64,000 bases of DNA, taken from Neonectria sp. B-13 (Eukaryota; Ascomycota; Sordariomycetes; Hypocreales; Nectriaceae). Location: positions 186,001 through 250,000 of the forward strand of contig NOKP01000027.1 of NCBI GenBank assembly GCA_002682825.1, read 5' to 3'. Made by a program: the position numbers and the translations under genes. Below, piece by piece: positions 1 through 10,985 of this stretch. The notes under the pieces are model-generated. The model worked only from the letters and a program-made list of their open reading frames with translations. It was not told where the DNA came from and made no database searches. Position 1 is the first letter of the stretch; every line of letters begins with the position of its first letter.

Positions 1-1526
1 CTGGGCCGACTTTGTCAAGATTGTAGGCAAGGACAACGTCAGCACCACCGAGTCCGATATCGAGCACCATGCCACCTCCAGCTGGTCCTCACACGCCGCC
101 AAGCCTGACGAGCGCTCCTTCTGCGTCGTCTACCCCGGTTCCACCGAGGAGGTTTCGGAGATTATGAAGGTGTGCCATAAGCGGCGCATTCCCGTTGTTG
201 GCTACAGTGGCGGCACCAGTCTGGAGGGGCACTTCACCCCGACTCACCAGGGCATCTCCGTCGACTTTGGCCGCATGAACAAGATCATCAAGCTGCACAA
301 GGACGACCTCGACGTCGTGGTCCAGCCCGCCATGGGCTGGGAGGCCCTCAACGACCACCTGGGCAAGGAGGGCCTCTTCTTCCCCCCCGACCCCGGCCCC
401 GGTGCCATGATCGGCGGCATGATCGGGACCGGCTGCAGTGGCACCAACGCCTACCGCTACGGCACTATGCGTGAGTGGGTTCTCAGCTTGACCGTCGTCA
501 TGGCCGACGGCACCGTCATCAAGACCCGGCAACGGCCCCGCAAGAGCTCCGCCGGCTACGATCTCACCAAGCTCTTCATCGGCTCCGAGGGCACCCTGGG
601 TCTCGTCACCGAGGCCGTCCTCAAGGTCACCGTGAAGCCCGCCTTCACCAGCGTCGCCGTCGCCACCTTCCCCTCGATCCGCCACGCCGCCAACTGCGTG
701 GCCAAGGTCGTCGGCCAGGGCATCCCCGTGGCCGCCGTCGAGATCCTCGACGACAACCAGATGAAATGCATCAACGAGGCCGGCATGACGTCGCGCGCCT
801 GGGCCGAGGCCCCCACCATCTTCTTCAAGTTTGCCGGCACCCCCGCCGGCGTCAAGGAGCAGGTCGACCAGGTCCAGGGCCTCGCCACCAAGGCCGGGAG
901 CAAGGCGTTCGAGTTCGCCAAGAGCCACGAGGAGCAAGAAGAGCTGTGGAGCGCCCGCAAGGAGGCGCTGTGGAGCACCATGGCTGTTAAGAAGCCCGGT
1001 GATCGTGTCTGGACCGGCGATGTTGCTGTGCCGCTGAGCCGGCTGCCTCAGTTGATCGAGGAGACCAAGGAGGACATGGCCAAGAGCGGACTGTTTGCGT
1101 CTATTGTCGGCCACGTTGGCGATGGCAACTTCCACAGTACGTTTCCCTTTTCAAGATCCTTCGGCTTATTGTGAACCGCTCGCTAACCTCCACACCAGCT
1201 ATTCTCCTCTACAACGAGTCTCAGCGAGAAAAGGCCGAGACGGTGGTGCACCGCATGGTCAAGAAGGCCGTTGAAATGGAGGGTACCGTGACTGTAAGTT
1301 CTTCTTCCATTGTTCTCCTTACGACACATAAGCTGACCGCGTCTTCTCTCAGGGTGAGCACGGTGTCGGTCTGGTCAAGCGAGACTACCTCCCCCACGAG
1401 CTTGGCGAGACTACTGTCGACGCCATGCGCCAGATCAAGAAGGCCTTCGACCCGCTATGCCTGCTCAACTGCGACAAGGTGGTGCGCATGCAAAAGCCCA
1501 AGAAGGGCGAGGTAGATGAGTGGTAG
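1..1526 (+). CDS. D-lactate dehydrogenase (cytochrome), FAD-linked, 5' truncated
   Basis: Mitochondrial flavoprotein of the VAO/PCMH family that oxidises D-lactate to pyruvate and passes electrons to cytochrome c. The frame is open from base 2, so the N-terminus, including any mitochondrial presequence, lies outside the window. The FAD-binding half shows GGTSLEGH, PDPGPGAMIGGMIGTG and YRYGTMREWV; the C-terminal half shows GHVGDGNFH and GEHGVGLVKR, which are typical of DLD/glycolate-oxidase-D proteins. Predicted exons are 2-1136, 1199-1293 and 1353-1526. The first intron splits the codon after GNFH so that it reads GNFHTILLYN; the second falls between VT and GEHGVG. The stop is TAG at 1524-1526. 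It is convergent with the PHAF1-like gene. Family assignment is firm; which DLD paralogue it is cannot be told. Confidence 0.93.
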
Positions 1527-1972
1527 AGCCTGTCCCCCCGGAAAAAGGAAAGGAACGGGACGGGGCTCCCACTGATGTGAGGAGAGGAGTTCAAGGGCGT
1601 CGCTACATATGCGAGAAACATGTATGATGAGAGGGATAGATGGCGGAGAGGGACACGAAAAGGATACATACCTGTCTCTTCATCGGAGCTATTTGGCCAA
1701 TTATTAATGACGTATATATTTTGGGCGCAATAACGAAATCGTCTCAGACACTGTGAAACTGTCACTTTTGATGTAATGTATTCAGCTTTGCCGTCGGGGA
1801 AACAAGCGTGACAATGTCTATCGAAACCAAGCTCAATATCAGAGACTCCCTAGTCCAGCCCATTCATATGCTACAATACAGATGTATACCAAGTCAATTC
1901 CAAAACGCCTGTTACGTCACGCATGTAATCAACCCCATCCCCTCATTTCCAGATGAATCGAATCAAGCGCAT
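1527..1972. other. Convergent 3' intergenic region
   Basis: 446 bp between two converging stop codons. It presumably holds both 3' UTRs. I see no credible coding frame or repeat. Confidence 0.6.
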
Positions 1973-3591
1973 CTAAAACGCCGTCACGGCATTGACATGC
2001 CCGTTCTTGAGAACCTCAAACACCAGCCCCGGGAACCCATAGAGCGTGGTGGTCGAGTCGCCGTTGGCCTCTGCGCGGCGCGCACCGCTCTCCTCCCAGC
2101 CGCCGAGAAACTCGCAGCTGCTGCCCGGGCTGTCGCCCCATCCGCGGTTGAGGACCATGCCGCGCTGGCGGGTTTGGCTCTCGCCGCGGGGGAAGACGGA
2201 GGCCCAGGTCTCGTTCATGCGGTCCTCGATCTGGGGGAACTTGGTCTCCGAGTGGACGGGGCTGGAGCCGTCACCGGAGGCGTCTAGGTATCCGATCTCC
2301 CACCGGCAGCGGCGGTGGCGGTTGAATTCGTATGACCCGGGGATGTTGCCGTGAAGAACGAGCTTTGTGGCGACAAGGCGGTCGGTGGAATGGGATTTAA
2401 TGCCGTTCTCGACTCCAGTCTCGGCGTTCTGGTTAAAACCCGGTGGTGGTTGCGAAGGAGGGACGCGGGTTGAAACAAGGATGTCGAATCCTAGATAGAA
2501 GTAGTTGTAGAAGCACTCGCCAGTAGTAGCGGCGCCGATTTGGTCGTCGATGGCCTCCTCGTCGTCGGACGCGTCTGAAGCCGTGGTAATAGACGACTGG
2601 TCCGTATCATTGAGGTCATCGGGACGGCTGAGATCGGTCGCATTCGGGCGGGATCGCGTGTTGCTGGAAGCGCGCATTTTATGGATGACCATCTTCTGAT
2701 CGTTTTTCCTGTAGATGGCGTTGGGAGGGCCCAACTCCATGAGCAAGTCCTGGGGAGTTGTATCGCCTAGGTTGATCCAGAAGGAATTATTGGTCCACTT
2801 GCGGAAGAGCTGGACTTTGCCACCGCCGTGCAGTCGGATGAGAGAAACCTCGTCGGGGTACACATCTTTGCCTCGAGGTATGACGGTGGTGGACTTGATG
2901 CTAGGCAGGATCTCGGTCCATAGATTCGGTCGAGCCTCAGCCCATGAATTGCCGCTGAAGACGGCCATCGACGTCGCGATCTGGCTCGTCACCGATGAGA
3001 ATATCGAAACGACGTCCTTGTCGGGATCGTACGCCGAGGCCGGCAGGGAGAAGTTGAAGGCGACGCCTGGGTACGACAAGACGTAGATGCCATGCTCTTG
3101 GCCCGCGGAGGGAGGGATGAACTCTCCCGCGTACGTCGGACCGAGAAGTCGATGATAAATGTGTCGAAAGGTTGGTCCAGCGGTAGAGTCTCCAGGCACG
3201 GGGGATGCGGGCGCCGATGTGCCATTCACAGGCTTGACCAAATCGCGGTCCTTGAAGGTGATGTGGTTCTTGGTGAAATCGGTAACCTCGATGAGGCGCA
3301 GGCGCTGCTCTGGGCCGTCGAACCTGAGGCGGACGCCGTTGGTGGGGAGCTCTATCCCGACGGGTTCGGTGACTGGTCGGTCGGGGGAATAGAGCAGCTC
3401 GAGCTTGGGGAAGCGCTGAGGTTCGGCCTTGAGGCGGGTCAAGACGTCGTGGAGAGAGGCGCCGAGGACTGAGAAGCGAGGAAACATGTTAGAGAGTCAT
3501 TCCACGTCTCACGGCATGCGAAGAGGAGGGGAATCGCACCGAGGAAGCCCAGCGCCCGGCCAGGATACAGTTGCGCGTTGAGGAGCGACAT
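1973..3591 (-). CDS. PHAF1/UPF0183 family protein
   Basis: Homologous in pattern to the PHAF1 (C16orf70, UPF0183) family, whose animal member acts in autophagy; the fungal role is not established. The 515-residue product has two exons, 3591-3540 and 3468-1973. Exon 1 encodes MSLLNAQLYPGRALGFL. The intron has a GTGCGA donor, a CTAAC branch site and a CTTCTCAG acceptor, and joins the text to read PGRALGFLVLGASLHDVL. An ATG inside the intron (3487) extends the main frame but would lose the family-typical N-terminus, so I reject it as the start. Family landmarks are LRLIEVTDF near the N-terminus, a YNYFYLGFDILVSTR block, HGNIPGSYEFNRHRRC, and the ending NGHVNAVTAF. An acidic, Ser-rich insert (about residues 290-330) interrupts the domain. 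Budding yeast appears to lack this family (from memory). Confidence 0.85.
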
Positions 3592-4616
3592 GGTATGATA
3601 GATGGCTAGACGGAGCTATCGTGGGCTATCGTGGGCTATCGCGGAGCTGTCGATGGCGGGGTAGAGAGCTGCACCAGCACAGGCGCAGCGCTTGGTGTGC
3701 GTATCAGCCTTGGGGCTGCGTTCGTAAGATTCAGGAAGTCGCAGAGCATGGGAAGGCGATGGAATGTGGGAAGAGTTCGAGGCTATTCAGATGTTGGGCC
3801 AAAGCACTAAATGGTCACGGTTCTCGGGACGCTCGCGGGACGGAGCTCACATGATGCACGGTGACGCGGGGCCCGGTGGACGGACGGGTAAGGTGAGCAG
3901 GTGGGTTCGCCGTGATGACGTAAGTCAGCCCGTACCTTAAGTGGTTTTCACCGCAGGCTCACCTGGACAGTCTAAGTTATGGGCATGTGCCCACTCCGCC
4001 CAAGACAGCTGCCGACCAAGTTAGTAATTAATGTAGGTTACAAGTATCATGGAGAAATTATAAGTAAGAAAAAGTACACGTTCGTGAAGAGAGAGTAAAT
4101 CACTATGTATACCTAACCCAGGTAATTGACTGCTCTTCCATTCCAGCGTTTCAGCTCCCGAATGTCTCGAACAAAGCCTGACGCCAGCAAGCCTCGGCAT
4201 CCAGGATGGTTCTCAAGCAAGCTTCTAGGCTAAACCCCAGCGGGGGATTTAGCGCTGTCAACGCCCCAAGGCCCAGGCAATTGGTGCCCCGTGCGGTCGG
4301 AGCTGCAGGGATTACCGCGCCGCACGACCCCTGAATGGCCCCGGCGACATCGTCTTACTCCATCCCCTCTTCAGGCCAAAGATCTTTTGAAGGTGAGGTA
4401 TGTAGGCTCTCCATCTGCCTTCATAGTTCTCTGGGTTCTTACGGGTTCTCTGACCTTGGTTTGCTGCTTTGCCTCGCTGATTCGAAATTACGGACACCGC
4501 CGGCTCTAAGCTTATAAGGTCGTCCTGTTTTTGGATAGCTTCCTCCACGTCGCTTGACGACGCAACTGCCCAGAGATCACCGCCCCGAAGCTCCACGAGT
4601 TTCCAAGTCCATCATC
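3592..4616. other. Divergent intergenic region (PHAF1-like / amidase)
   Basis: About 1 kb separating two divergently transcribed genes. It contains a short direct repeat of a CGTGGGCTAT unit near 3617-3640 and AT-rich DNA at 4020-4130. No supportable ORF; the last 100-200 bp are probably the amidase promoter and leader. Confidence 0.55.
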
Positions 4617-6636
4617 ATGGCGCCTCCAGCTGCCTTTGCTGACTACCCTGAGGCCAAGGAAGGCCCCGATATCAAGCACAACCCCAAGATTGAACAGAAT
4701 CCTGTCTTTCGGGGCATCTCTCTCGTCATTGGCGCCACGGTGTGAGTGCTTGTCCCCTCCGCGTCCTCCTCAAGCTGCGACTGATCCTTAGCCAGCATTT
4801 CCAAGGTCGGCTTCCTTCAGCAGCATTTCTGGGACAATGCAGGCTTCGCCACTATCCGAGACATCCCAGAGCTCGATGGAATTCCCTATAGATTCTATGT
4901 ATGATCATGTCCTACCCTTCCTAACCCTGCTCTCATGTGTGGTGAGAGCTTCATGCTGACATCCAACAGCCCACTGTAACTCCGCTTGGCGCCACATCGC
5001 CCATGCTCCAATTTGAACCGGAGCTCCTCAAGGCAACACATACCAATTCGGCACAGCGGTACTGGACTGCAAACGACTACCATGAGATGTACAAAGCTGG
5101 CAAGGTGACCCCCTTCCAGGTCGTCGAGGCCCTGCTTCCCCTGATTACAAGCAATGGCACGCCTGTGGGCACGTATGGTAACGCCTGGGCCGATTCCCAC
5201 GGAAAAGATCACCTTGCGCTCGAGGCAGCCAAGGCATCAACCGATCGCTGGGCCGCGGGGAAGCCCTTGGGCGTTCTCGACGGAGTTCCAATTGGCGTCA
5301 AGGACGATACTTCGGTCAAGGGCTATTCCGACCACAACGGCATGAAGTATAACCCCTCGGTCCCTTTCTTCAAGGAGCAGGAGGCGTCGGTCTGGCCGGT
5401 CAGGAAGCTCCAGGAAGCTGGAGCTATCGTTATCGGAAAGAATGCCATGCATGAGCTTGGCTCAGGTATGATGCTCCTCCACGGAACACTTGACGACGAA
5501 GCTAACCTGCGACTCCTTTAGATACCAGTGGCTCTAACGTATGCATTGTTTCCCACGGCGTAGGTCATTGCTGACATGGTTTCCAGGCTATCCAGGGCAC
5601 TCCCACGAACTTCCATAACAAGACATACTACCCCGGCGGTTCGTCGTCCGGCGCGGCTTCTTGCCTCTCTGTTGGACTTGTCCCCATCTGCGTCGGCAGT
5701 GACGCAGGTGGCAGTACAAGAGTCCCGGCCGCCTTCAACGGCGTCTATGGACTCAAGACCAGCCACAATCGCACCATGTTCATGAAGAGCACCATGTGTG
5801 TGACGTCGCCCCTCGCCGCCTCAGTCGCCGACCTCACCATCGCCTACCGCGTCATGTCCCAGCCCAACGCCGACTGTCCCACGCAAGGCCGCTTCGCGCT
5901 GTCGATCCCGCCCGAGCCGTCGGCCAAGAAGGTCATGGGCATCTACCGCGACTGGTGGAATCAGGCCGACCCGCGCGTCGCCGAGGCGTGTGAGAAGGCC
6001 ATGGACTACTTCGCCAACAGGTGTGGCTACGACATTGTCGACATCTCCATCCCTTACATCCCGGAGGCGCAGCTGGCTCACAGCGCCGTTTGCATCACCG
6101 AGATGGCAGAAGCCGCCCGTCACCGCGCTCCCGACTGGCTGTCCCTGGTAGGCGCCCCCAACAAGGTTATCCTAACCATCGCAACCAAGACGCCCGCCGC
6201 CGACTTCCTCCAGTACAATGCCCTGCGCGAGCTCATCATGCGCCACTTGGCGTTCCTCTTCCAGAAGCACCCGGGCCTGCTCATCATGACGCCCACAACG
6301 CCCATGCCTGGCTGGCCGATCACGCCCGGCGACGAAAAGTACGGCATTAGCGATACCAATAAAACGATCCGCAACATGCTCTACGTCTTCCTTGCCAACA
6401 TAACGGGCACGCCCGCGCTGTCGGCGCCGGTCGGGTACGTCGACGCGGACCAGGGCGACGGCAAGCTGCCGGTTGGCCTGATGGCGACGGGAGAATGGGG
6501 CAGCGAGGAGCAGCTCCTTGGGTGGGCACGTGAAGCCGAAGAATTCGTGTATGAAGGGATTGAAGGCGGTCGACGTCGGCCTAGCGAGTGGCTGGATGTT
6601 ATGGGTTTGGTCCAGAATACTAAATCCAACGCTTAG
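4617..6636 (+). CDS. Amidase-signature family hydrolase
   Basis: A 596-residue amidase-signature (GatA/FAAH-type) enzyme hydrolysing a carboxylic amide; the substrate is unknown. Predicted exons are 4617-4741, 4796-4898, 4970-5465, 5522-5538 and 5587-6636, all phase-consistent. The catalytic Ser-cisSer-Lys system is visible: the Lys in PIGVKDDTSV, and the two serines in GGSSSGAA and GSDAGGSTRVPA. The start is the ATG at 4617 in ATCATCATGG, giving MAPPAAFADYPEAKEGP; an earlier in-frame ATG (4554) has no support. No signal peptide is evident, so it is probably cytosolic. Exon 4 is only 17 nt (DTSGSN). The C-terminus ends MGLVQNTKSNA. It could be a general amidase or an aryl-acylamidase; the sequence alone does not decide. 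Confidence 0.9.
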
Positions 6637-6841
6637 GAGGTCTTGGATAGACAGGATAGGGCGATGGACTTGACCCCAGATTGTAAACAGCAATGGTTTG
6701 TTCATGTTGTAAATTTTATTTTCAAGGAAGATTTGACTTAACTCCCTTCGTGCCTATACACTGGATCTGGCCCACGTGGTCCGACTCAAGACTCGGCACC
6801 ATTCTTTGGGTTATCGTTCATCATGCATCTCGTGTCATCGT

Positions 6842-7919
6842 CTACTTGATGAACTTGGAAGCCAAGCCCATCAAGCCGCCCTGCTGTTCACCCTGGCTCT
6901 TCATGTACATCTTCATGGCAACCTCAGCGGCCTTCTGGACGACAGCATCCTTGCTGGTACTGGAAGACACCTTGTCTTTAGAAGACTTGTCATCGAAGAG
7001 CTAGAGTTGTGGGTTCCAGGTCAGCCGTTACTCGATGCGCAATTGAGTTTTGGAAACGAATAAGAGTAATGGGAAGGAGGACTGACCTTGCTGGCCTCAG
7101 ACATGGCGAGGCCGAGGTAGGCGCTCTGGCTGCTGCTGCTGCTGCTGCTAGACTCGCCCTTGTTGAAGAGCTTCAGGGCTTGCAGGGCAGCGGCGGGGCC
7201 AAGGCTGTTCTCATCAGCGTCGTTGTCGTCATCATCGTCGTATGTCTTCTTGTGCTGCTTGATGGCGTCTTAACACGTTGTTAGCACCAGGACCATGGCT
7301 ACGACCACGACTACAACCAGTATAATTGTCGTCTGGTCTGATGAAGAAACTTACCCTCCTCATCAATATCCTCGTGGGAGAGCTTATTCTGCTTCTGGCT
7401 GACAGCCTGAAGGATGCTGCCGAAGAAATTCTCGTCACCCGAGGAGCCGGCGTTCTTGCTGGCCTCCTGCTTGGCGTCGTTGAAGTTTAGGTCGCCGAGG
7501 AAGCTAGCGATGCCACCGGCGGGCTCTGGATTGTGTCAACGGGATTTGTCGGGTTTCAGTGTCAAGCGAGGAGATCGGGGACGGACTGACTGTTGGAGCC
7601 GGGGGAGGGGTACTGCTGCTGCCCCTGTTGCTGATCTAGGAGAGAAAAGTCTTGTTAGCTGTTGGTGAGTTTATTTGTTTTGAGTATATGACAGTGGAAG
7701 GGATGTGGTCTTATGGAGTTGAATAGTCGAGCCGGGGACTGCTAAGACACGCCATGAGGGAGGATGAGGATGAGGATGAGGAGGGCATCATGGCGGGGTA
7801 AATGATGGCGGGGAGCTTGGGCGAAGAGATCAGCGGGACGAAGTCGGGGTGTGGTGCTTACCCTGACGATCCTTGTCGTCGTCGAGGAAGTCCTTGGCGG
7901 TGTTGATGAACTTGTCCAT
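6842..7919 (-). CDS. Beta-flanking-type small protein (fungal, low complexity)
   Basis: Five predicted exons (7919-7862, 7635-7591, 7525-7355, 7268-7087, 7000-6842) give 204 residues with consistent phases. It begins MDKFINTAKDFLDDDKDRQ, passes through a Gln-rich linker (QQQGQQQ), then a conserved-looking block with GGIASFLGDLNF and FFGSILQAVSQKQNKL. An Asp-rich run, an eight-Ser run and a short helical tail ending MGLASKFIK follow. This pattern matches the fungal 'beta-flanking protein' group, whose function is unknown. I see no signal peptide or membrane segment. The intron count is high for so short a gene, and the second exon (45 nt) and donor choices are the least certain parts. Confidence 0.7.
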
Positions 7920-9366
7920 GATGAGGAATTTGTGCAGAATCAAGATGGAATGATGGCGATGGTGTTGTTCGTGTCTTCGTCGCCAGCAAGGGGTGGTTGT
8001 AATAGATGCAAGATGAAGACGGGGGAGGGGAAATGGGCTGCTAATAAAGGGAGCTGTTGCTCACTGCATTACACGCCTTACACTGACCTACCTACCACTA
8101 CCTACATGACGCAGCCCCACGGATAAGACACGGGATCGCTACGGGTGATGTGCTACGGGGAACTGACTGCCTCCTTTCCGTACCCCTAACTAAGCATTAG
8201 TAGGTGACTACTACCTGGGCATTGAGATGTGATGCGCTGTGACGTGGATCGACAGAGCTCCATGCTAAGCTCCCCTCATGGAGTCATGGCAGAATCATGG
8301 CTTGCCGCTACAGCACAGTGCTGCTGTCGAGCTGCACCGGGACTTAACTGGCGTCATGAGCCATGGTACCCCGTACTATGATGAGCTGAAAAGTCAATCA
8401 TGAAGACCTCTGCAGCTGGCACGGCCGCGGATAGCTCATCCTCGCGGCGGGTCATGGAGGTCCAATACAGCGGGGCAGATCAGCTCTCCCCTGCACAGCT
8501 GAAACTGGCTGGCAGCGCTGGGCCTCCTCCGCCAACAACAACAAACAGCATGCGAAGCTCAGGTGGGCCAGGGCGCCAGTAGGCAACGAGGCACTGCACT
8601 GTAGTTGCTTCAGCTTGATTGAGCGAGCGCTGCTGGGGACTCGATGCACATAGGTACCGTAGCACCAGCAGTGTGGCAGTGCTACGTTTCCTACAGCTTT
8701 AGGTGGATGCACCGCAGACAAACAAGCCATATACCATCTGCCGCTGTCCTGGCACGTCTCACACAAGAGATGCCCCCGTGCCTCTAATTCTGGACTCCAT
8801 AGATTACCATCCCAGCAATCAAAATGCACCGGACCGGCTGCGTCCCAGCTTGCGGAACCTCGCCCGGGCGTCCCGGACCCAAGCCACCTTCAGCCCGGCC
8901 GATTGCCCTTCTCGAGTAGTCGGCTGCTCTGCTTCAGCTTGGGATGGATACCTAATCCACCGTCAAAACCCGAACATCACTTAGTCGTATGCGAAGCGGC
9001 TCTTCCCTCTTTACCAAAATGCGTCAATTCGTGTTCGCTGGCGCATCCGGAGCCCGCGCCTTTGTCTGTTATCATGCTCCCGATATCCCCAGGTATCATT
9101 GTACAGTTAGTTGCAGGAAGCCGAAAGAAAAGATAAAAGAAACAAGAAAACAGTAGCAAAAAAACAAGCCAAAAATACGTCATCAACCGAGCCATCCGTG
9201 GTCGTCGTTTGTGTCCCGGTTGCCTTATATGTCTCTTGGAAAGAATCCCAACTCCGTTTACCAGAAGGAGATATTGCCATTATCGTGATCCGTTGGTTCG
9301 ACCCTTTGGCCCTATGTCTCCCCGTGGCTCCCTGCCGTCAGGCATGGCCCAAGGAGATCCCTCGTC
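7920..9366. other. Intergenic region, no gene seen
   Basis: About 1.45 kb between the start of the small beta-flanking-type gene and the 3' end of wc-2. All frames are short and lack recognisable motifs. The 8040-8180 part with repeated CTACCTAC-like words is probably promoter of the leftward gene. Confidence 0.5.
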
Positions 9367-10985
9367 TCAAGTCATGGGGTGGTCAGGGCCTGGGGTCTGC
9401 TGCGAAGCAGTGTTGTTGGCATTATTCCTTTTCTTCTCCTTCTTCGCCCACCTAAGACCGCAAGCGTTACACAGTGTCTTAGGTCCGCTTGGCCCCTTTC
9501 TCCATTCTGGCGAGTCAAGAGTTCCTATCCCATGGTGAGCACTAATATGCCCGGACCGGACGAGAACCTTGGGGAAACCTACCACAGTCTGTACACACGT
9601 ATTCCTCCGACGTCTTGAGCTTCTTCTTCTTCTCCCCTGTTCGAGGATCCCGATCCATCGGGATTGCGATGCCCGCGTCTCCTTTGATAAGCGTAGGGCT
9701 CGCGTTGCCCGTTGTGATACCCCGACTCCGCTCTCCTTCGATGTACCGCAGTCCCGTGAGCATCTCGATCGTGTCTGTATGCGAAGACCCCTCGTAGCGG
9801 GCCATCTTGTCTCGTAGGGAATCTGGACGGCTGCCAGCCGCAGCACCCTCCAGGTTTTCTCGGGTAAGCGCGATATTGAGGGCGTTACGGTCTGCCTCTG
9901 ACATTGGTTCTTTACCATCGGTACGAGTAAAGGTGCCTGGCGAGTTTTCCGTATTATCCGATGGTGTCACATCAGATCGACCTTCCTGGCTCTGCACCCA
10001 GTGCTTCTGCGCATCACTGGTCTCAGCTTCCTCCTCTTGGCGAAGCTCCGCAATGCGTCGCTTCAACCGCTCGTTCTCAATCTTGTGTTCTAGAAACGAG
10101 TCGAGGAGGCCGGCATTCTTTGTCGGGTACGGGCGCGCCATCATAAAAACCGCTTGGCAGAAGGGGGACTGGTTGTTCGGGTTGGGCGCGAACTTGGCTC
10201 CCGCAATGTGCGCATGGCCAACCGTCTCAAAAATAGCGTATTGGCCATCCTTCTTCTTGAAGCGGTAAAACATGCGCAGCGGATTGCCCGAAGCGATGGA
10301 CTCGTTGAGCTCGGAGACGAAAACGCCCTGGTCATCTGGGTGGATGAGGTCCTTGAGGAAGAAGTCTTGGATTTCTTCGGTGGTGTAGCCCGTCACCGCG
10401 GCGATGCTCGGGGATGCGTACTTAATGCGGCCATTGGCATCGAGGATCTGCAGGAAGTCCTTGATCTCCTCGACCACCTTTGCAGGCCAGTTCCTTCGCT
10501 TGGTAAACTCAGTGAGGGTGCTGGCGGAAGTCAGATTGGCCTGTCCGAACGAGCCCGGAGGGACAGGTCCTGCGCCGGGGACATTGTTGGCAGCGGTATT
10601 GAACTGGTTCTCGGCTCGGGCGATGGACTCCTCGGTCGTCGGGACAGCATCGGGGCCGCCGAAGCCGGGAGCGAGGGTCAGCTCGTCGGCAGAGTCGAGG
10701 GTCATGGGCACGTCGACGTCGCCTAGCGAGCCGTACATGGTGTGGTCGAGGAGTGCCATGAAGTCGGAGGTGTCCTGGCCATCAGCGCCCATCTGCAGAC
10801 GCGAACAGTTAGCAGCGGCATCTGGCGGAAGGCCATGGCGATGGTGAGAGGGGGGGATTGACCTGGCCAGGTGTCATGTCATGGAGAGGTCCAATGTCGA
10901 GGTTGGCGAAGCTGAACGGGTTGGTTGGAGGGGGAGGTGGAGGTGGAGGTGGAGGTGGAGGTGGAGGAGGTGGCCCGTGAGACAT
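9367..10985 (-). CDS. wc-2: White collar 2, PAS/GATA blue-light transcription factor
   Basis: WC-2 pairs with WC-1 in the white collar complex, which binds DNA for blue-light responses and drives the FRQ-based clock; it is nuclear. The 496-residue product has exons 10985-10863, 10792-9583 and 9524-9367. One PAS domain spans about residues 140-245 ([18 protein letters not shown], then [13 protein letters not shown]). The C-terminal GATA finger is split by intron 2: C441 and C444 lie in exon 2, while C463 and C466 ([16 protein letters not shown]) lie in exon 3, giving CX2CX18CX2C. I chose the start MSHG because, from memory, Neurospora WC-2 begins the same way. An in-frame ATG at 11024 would add 13 residues. 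Sixteen consecutive prolines follow MSHG. It faces rad50 head to head. Confidence 0.96.
10926..10973 (-). repeat. CCT/CCA microsatellite coding for 16 prolines in wc-2
   Basis: Near-perfect 6-bp repeat (plus strand GGAGGT) in the first coding exon of wc-2. It encodes a run of 16 Pro directly after the first four residues. Confidence 0.9.

Noticed and set aside
89..1135. 348-codon minus-strand ORF over the D-lactate dehydrogenase
   Set aside because: It is the antisense shadow of a GC-biased gene; its translation is Gly/Ala/Asp-rich with no motif, while the plus strand shows clear family motifs.
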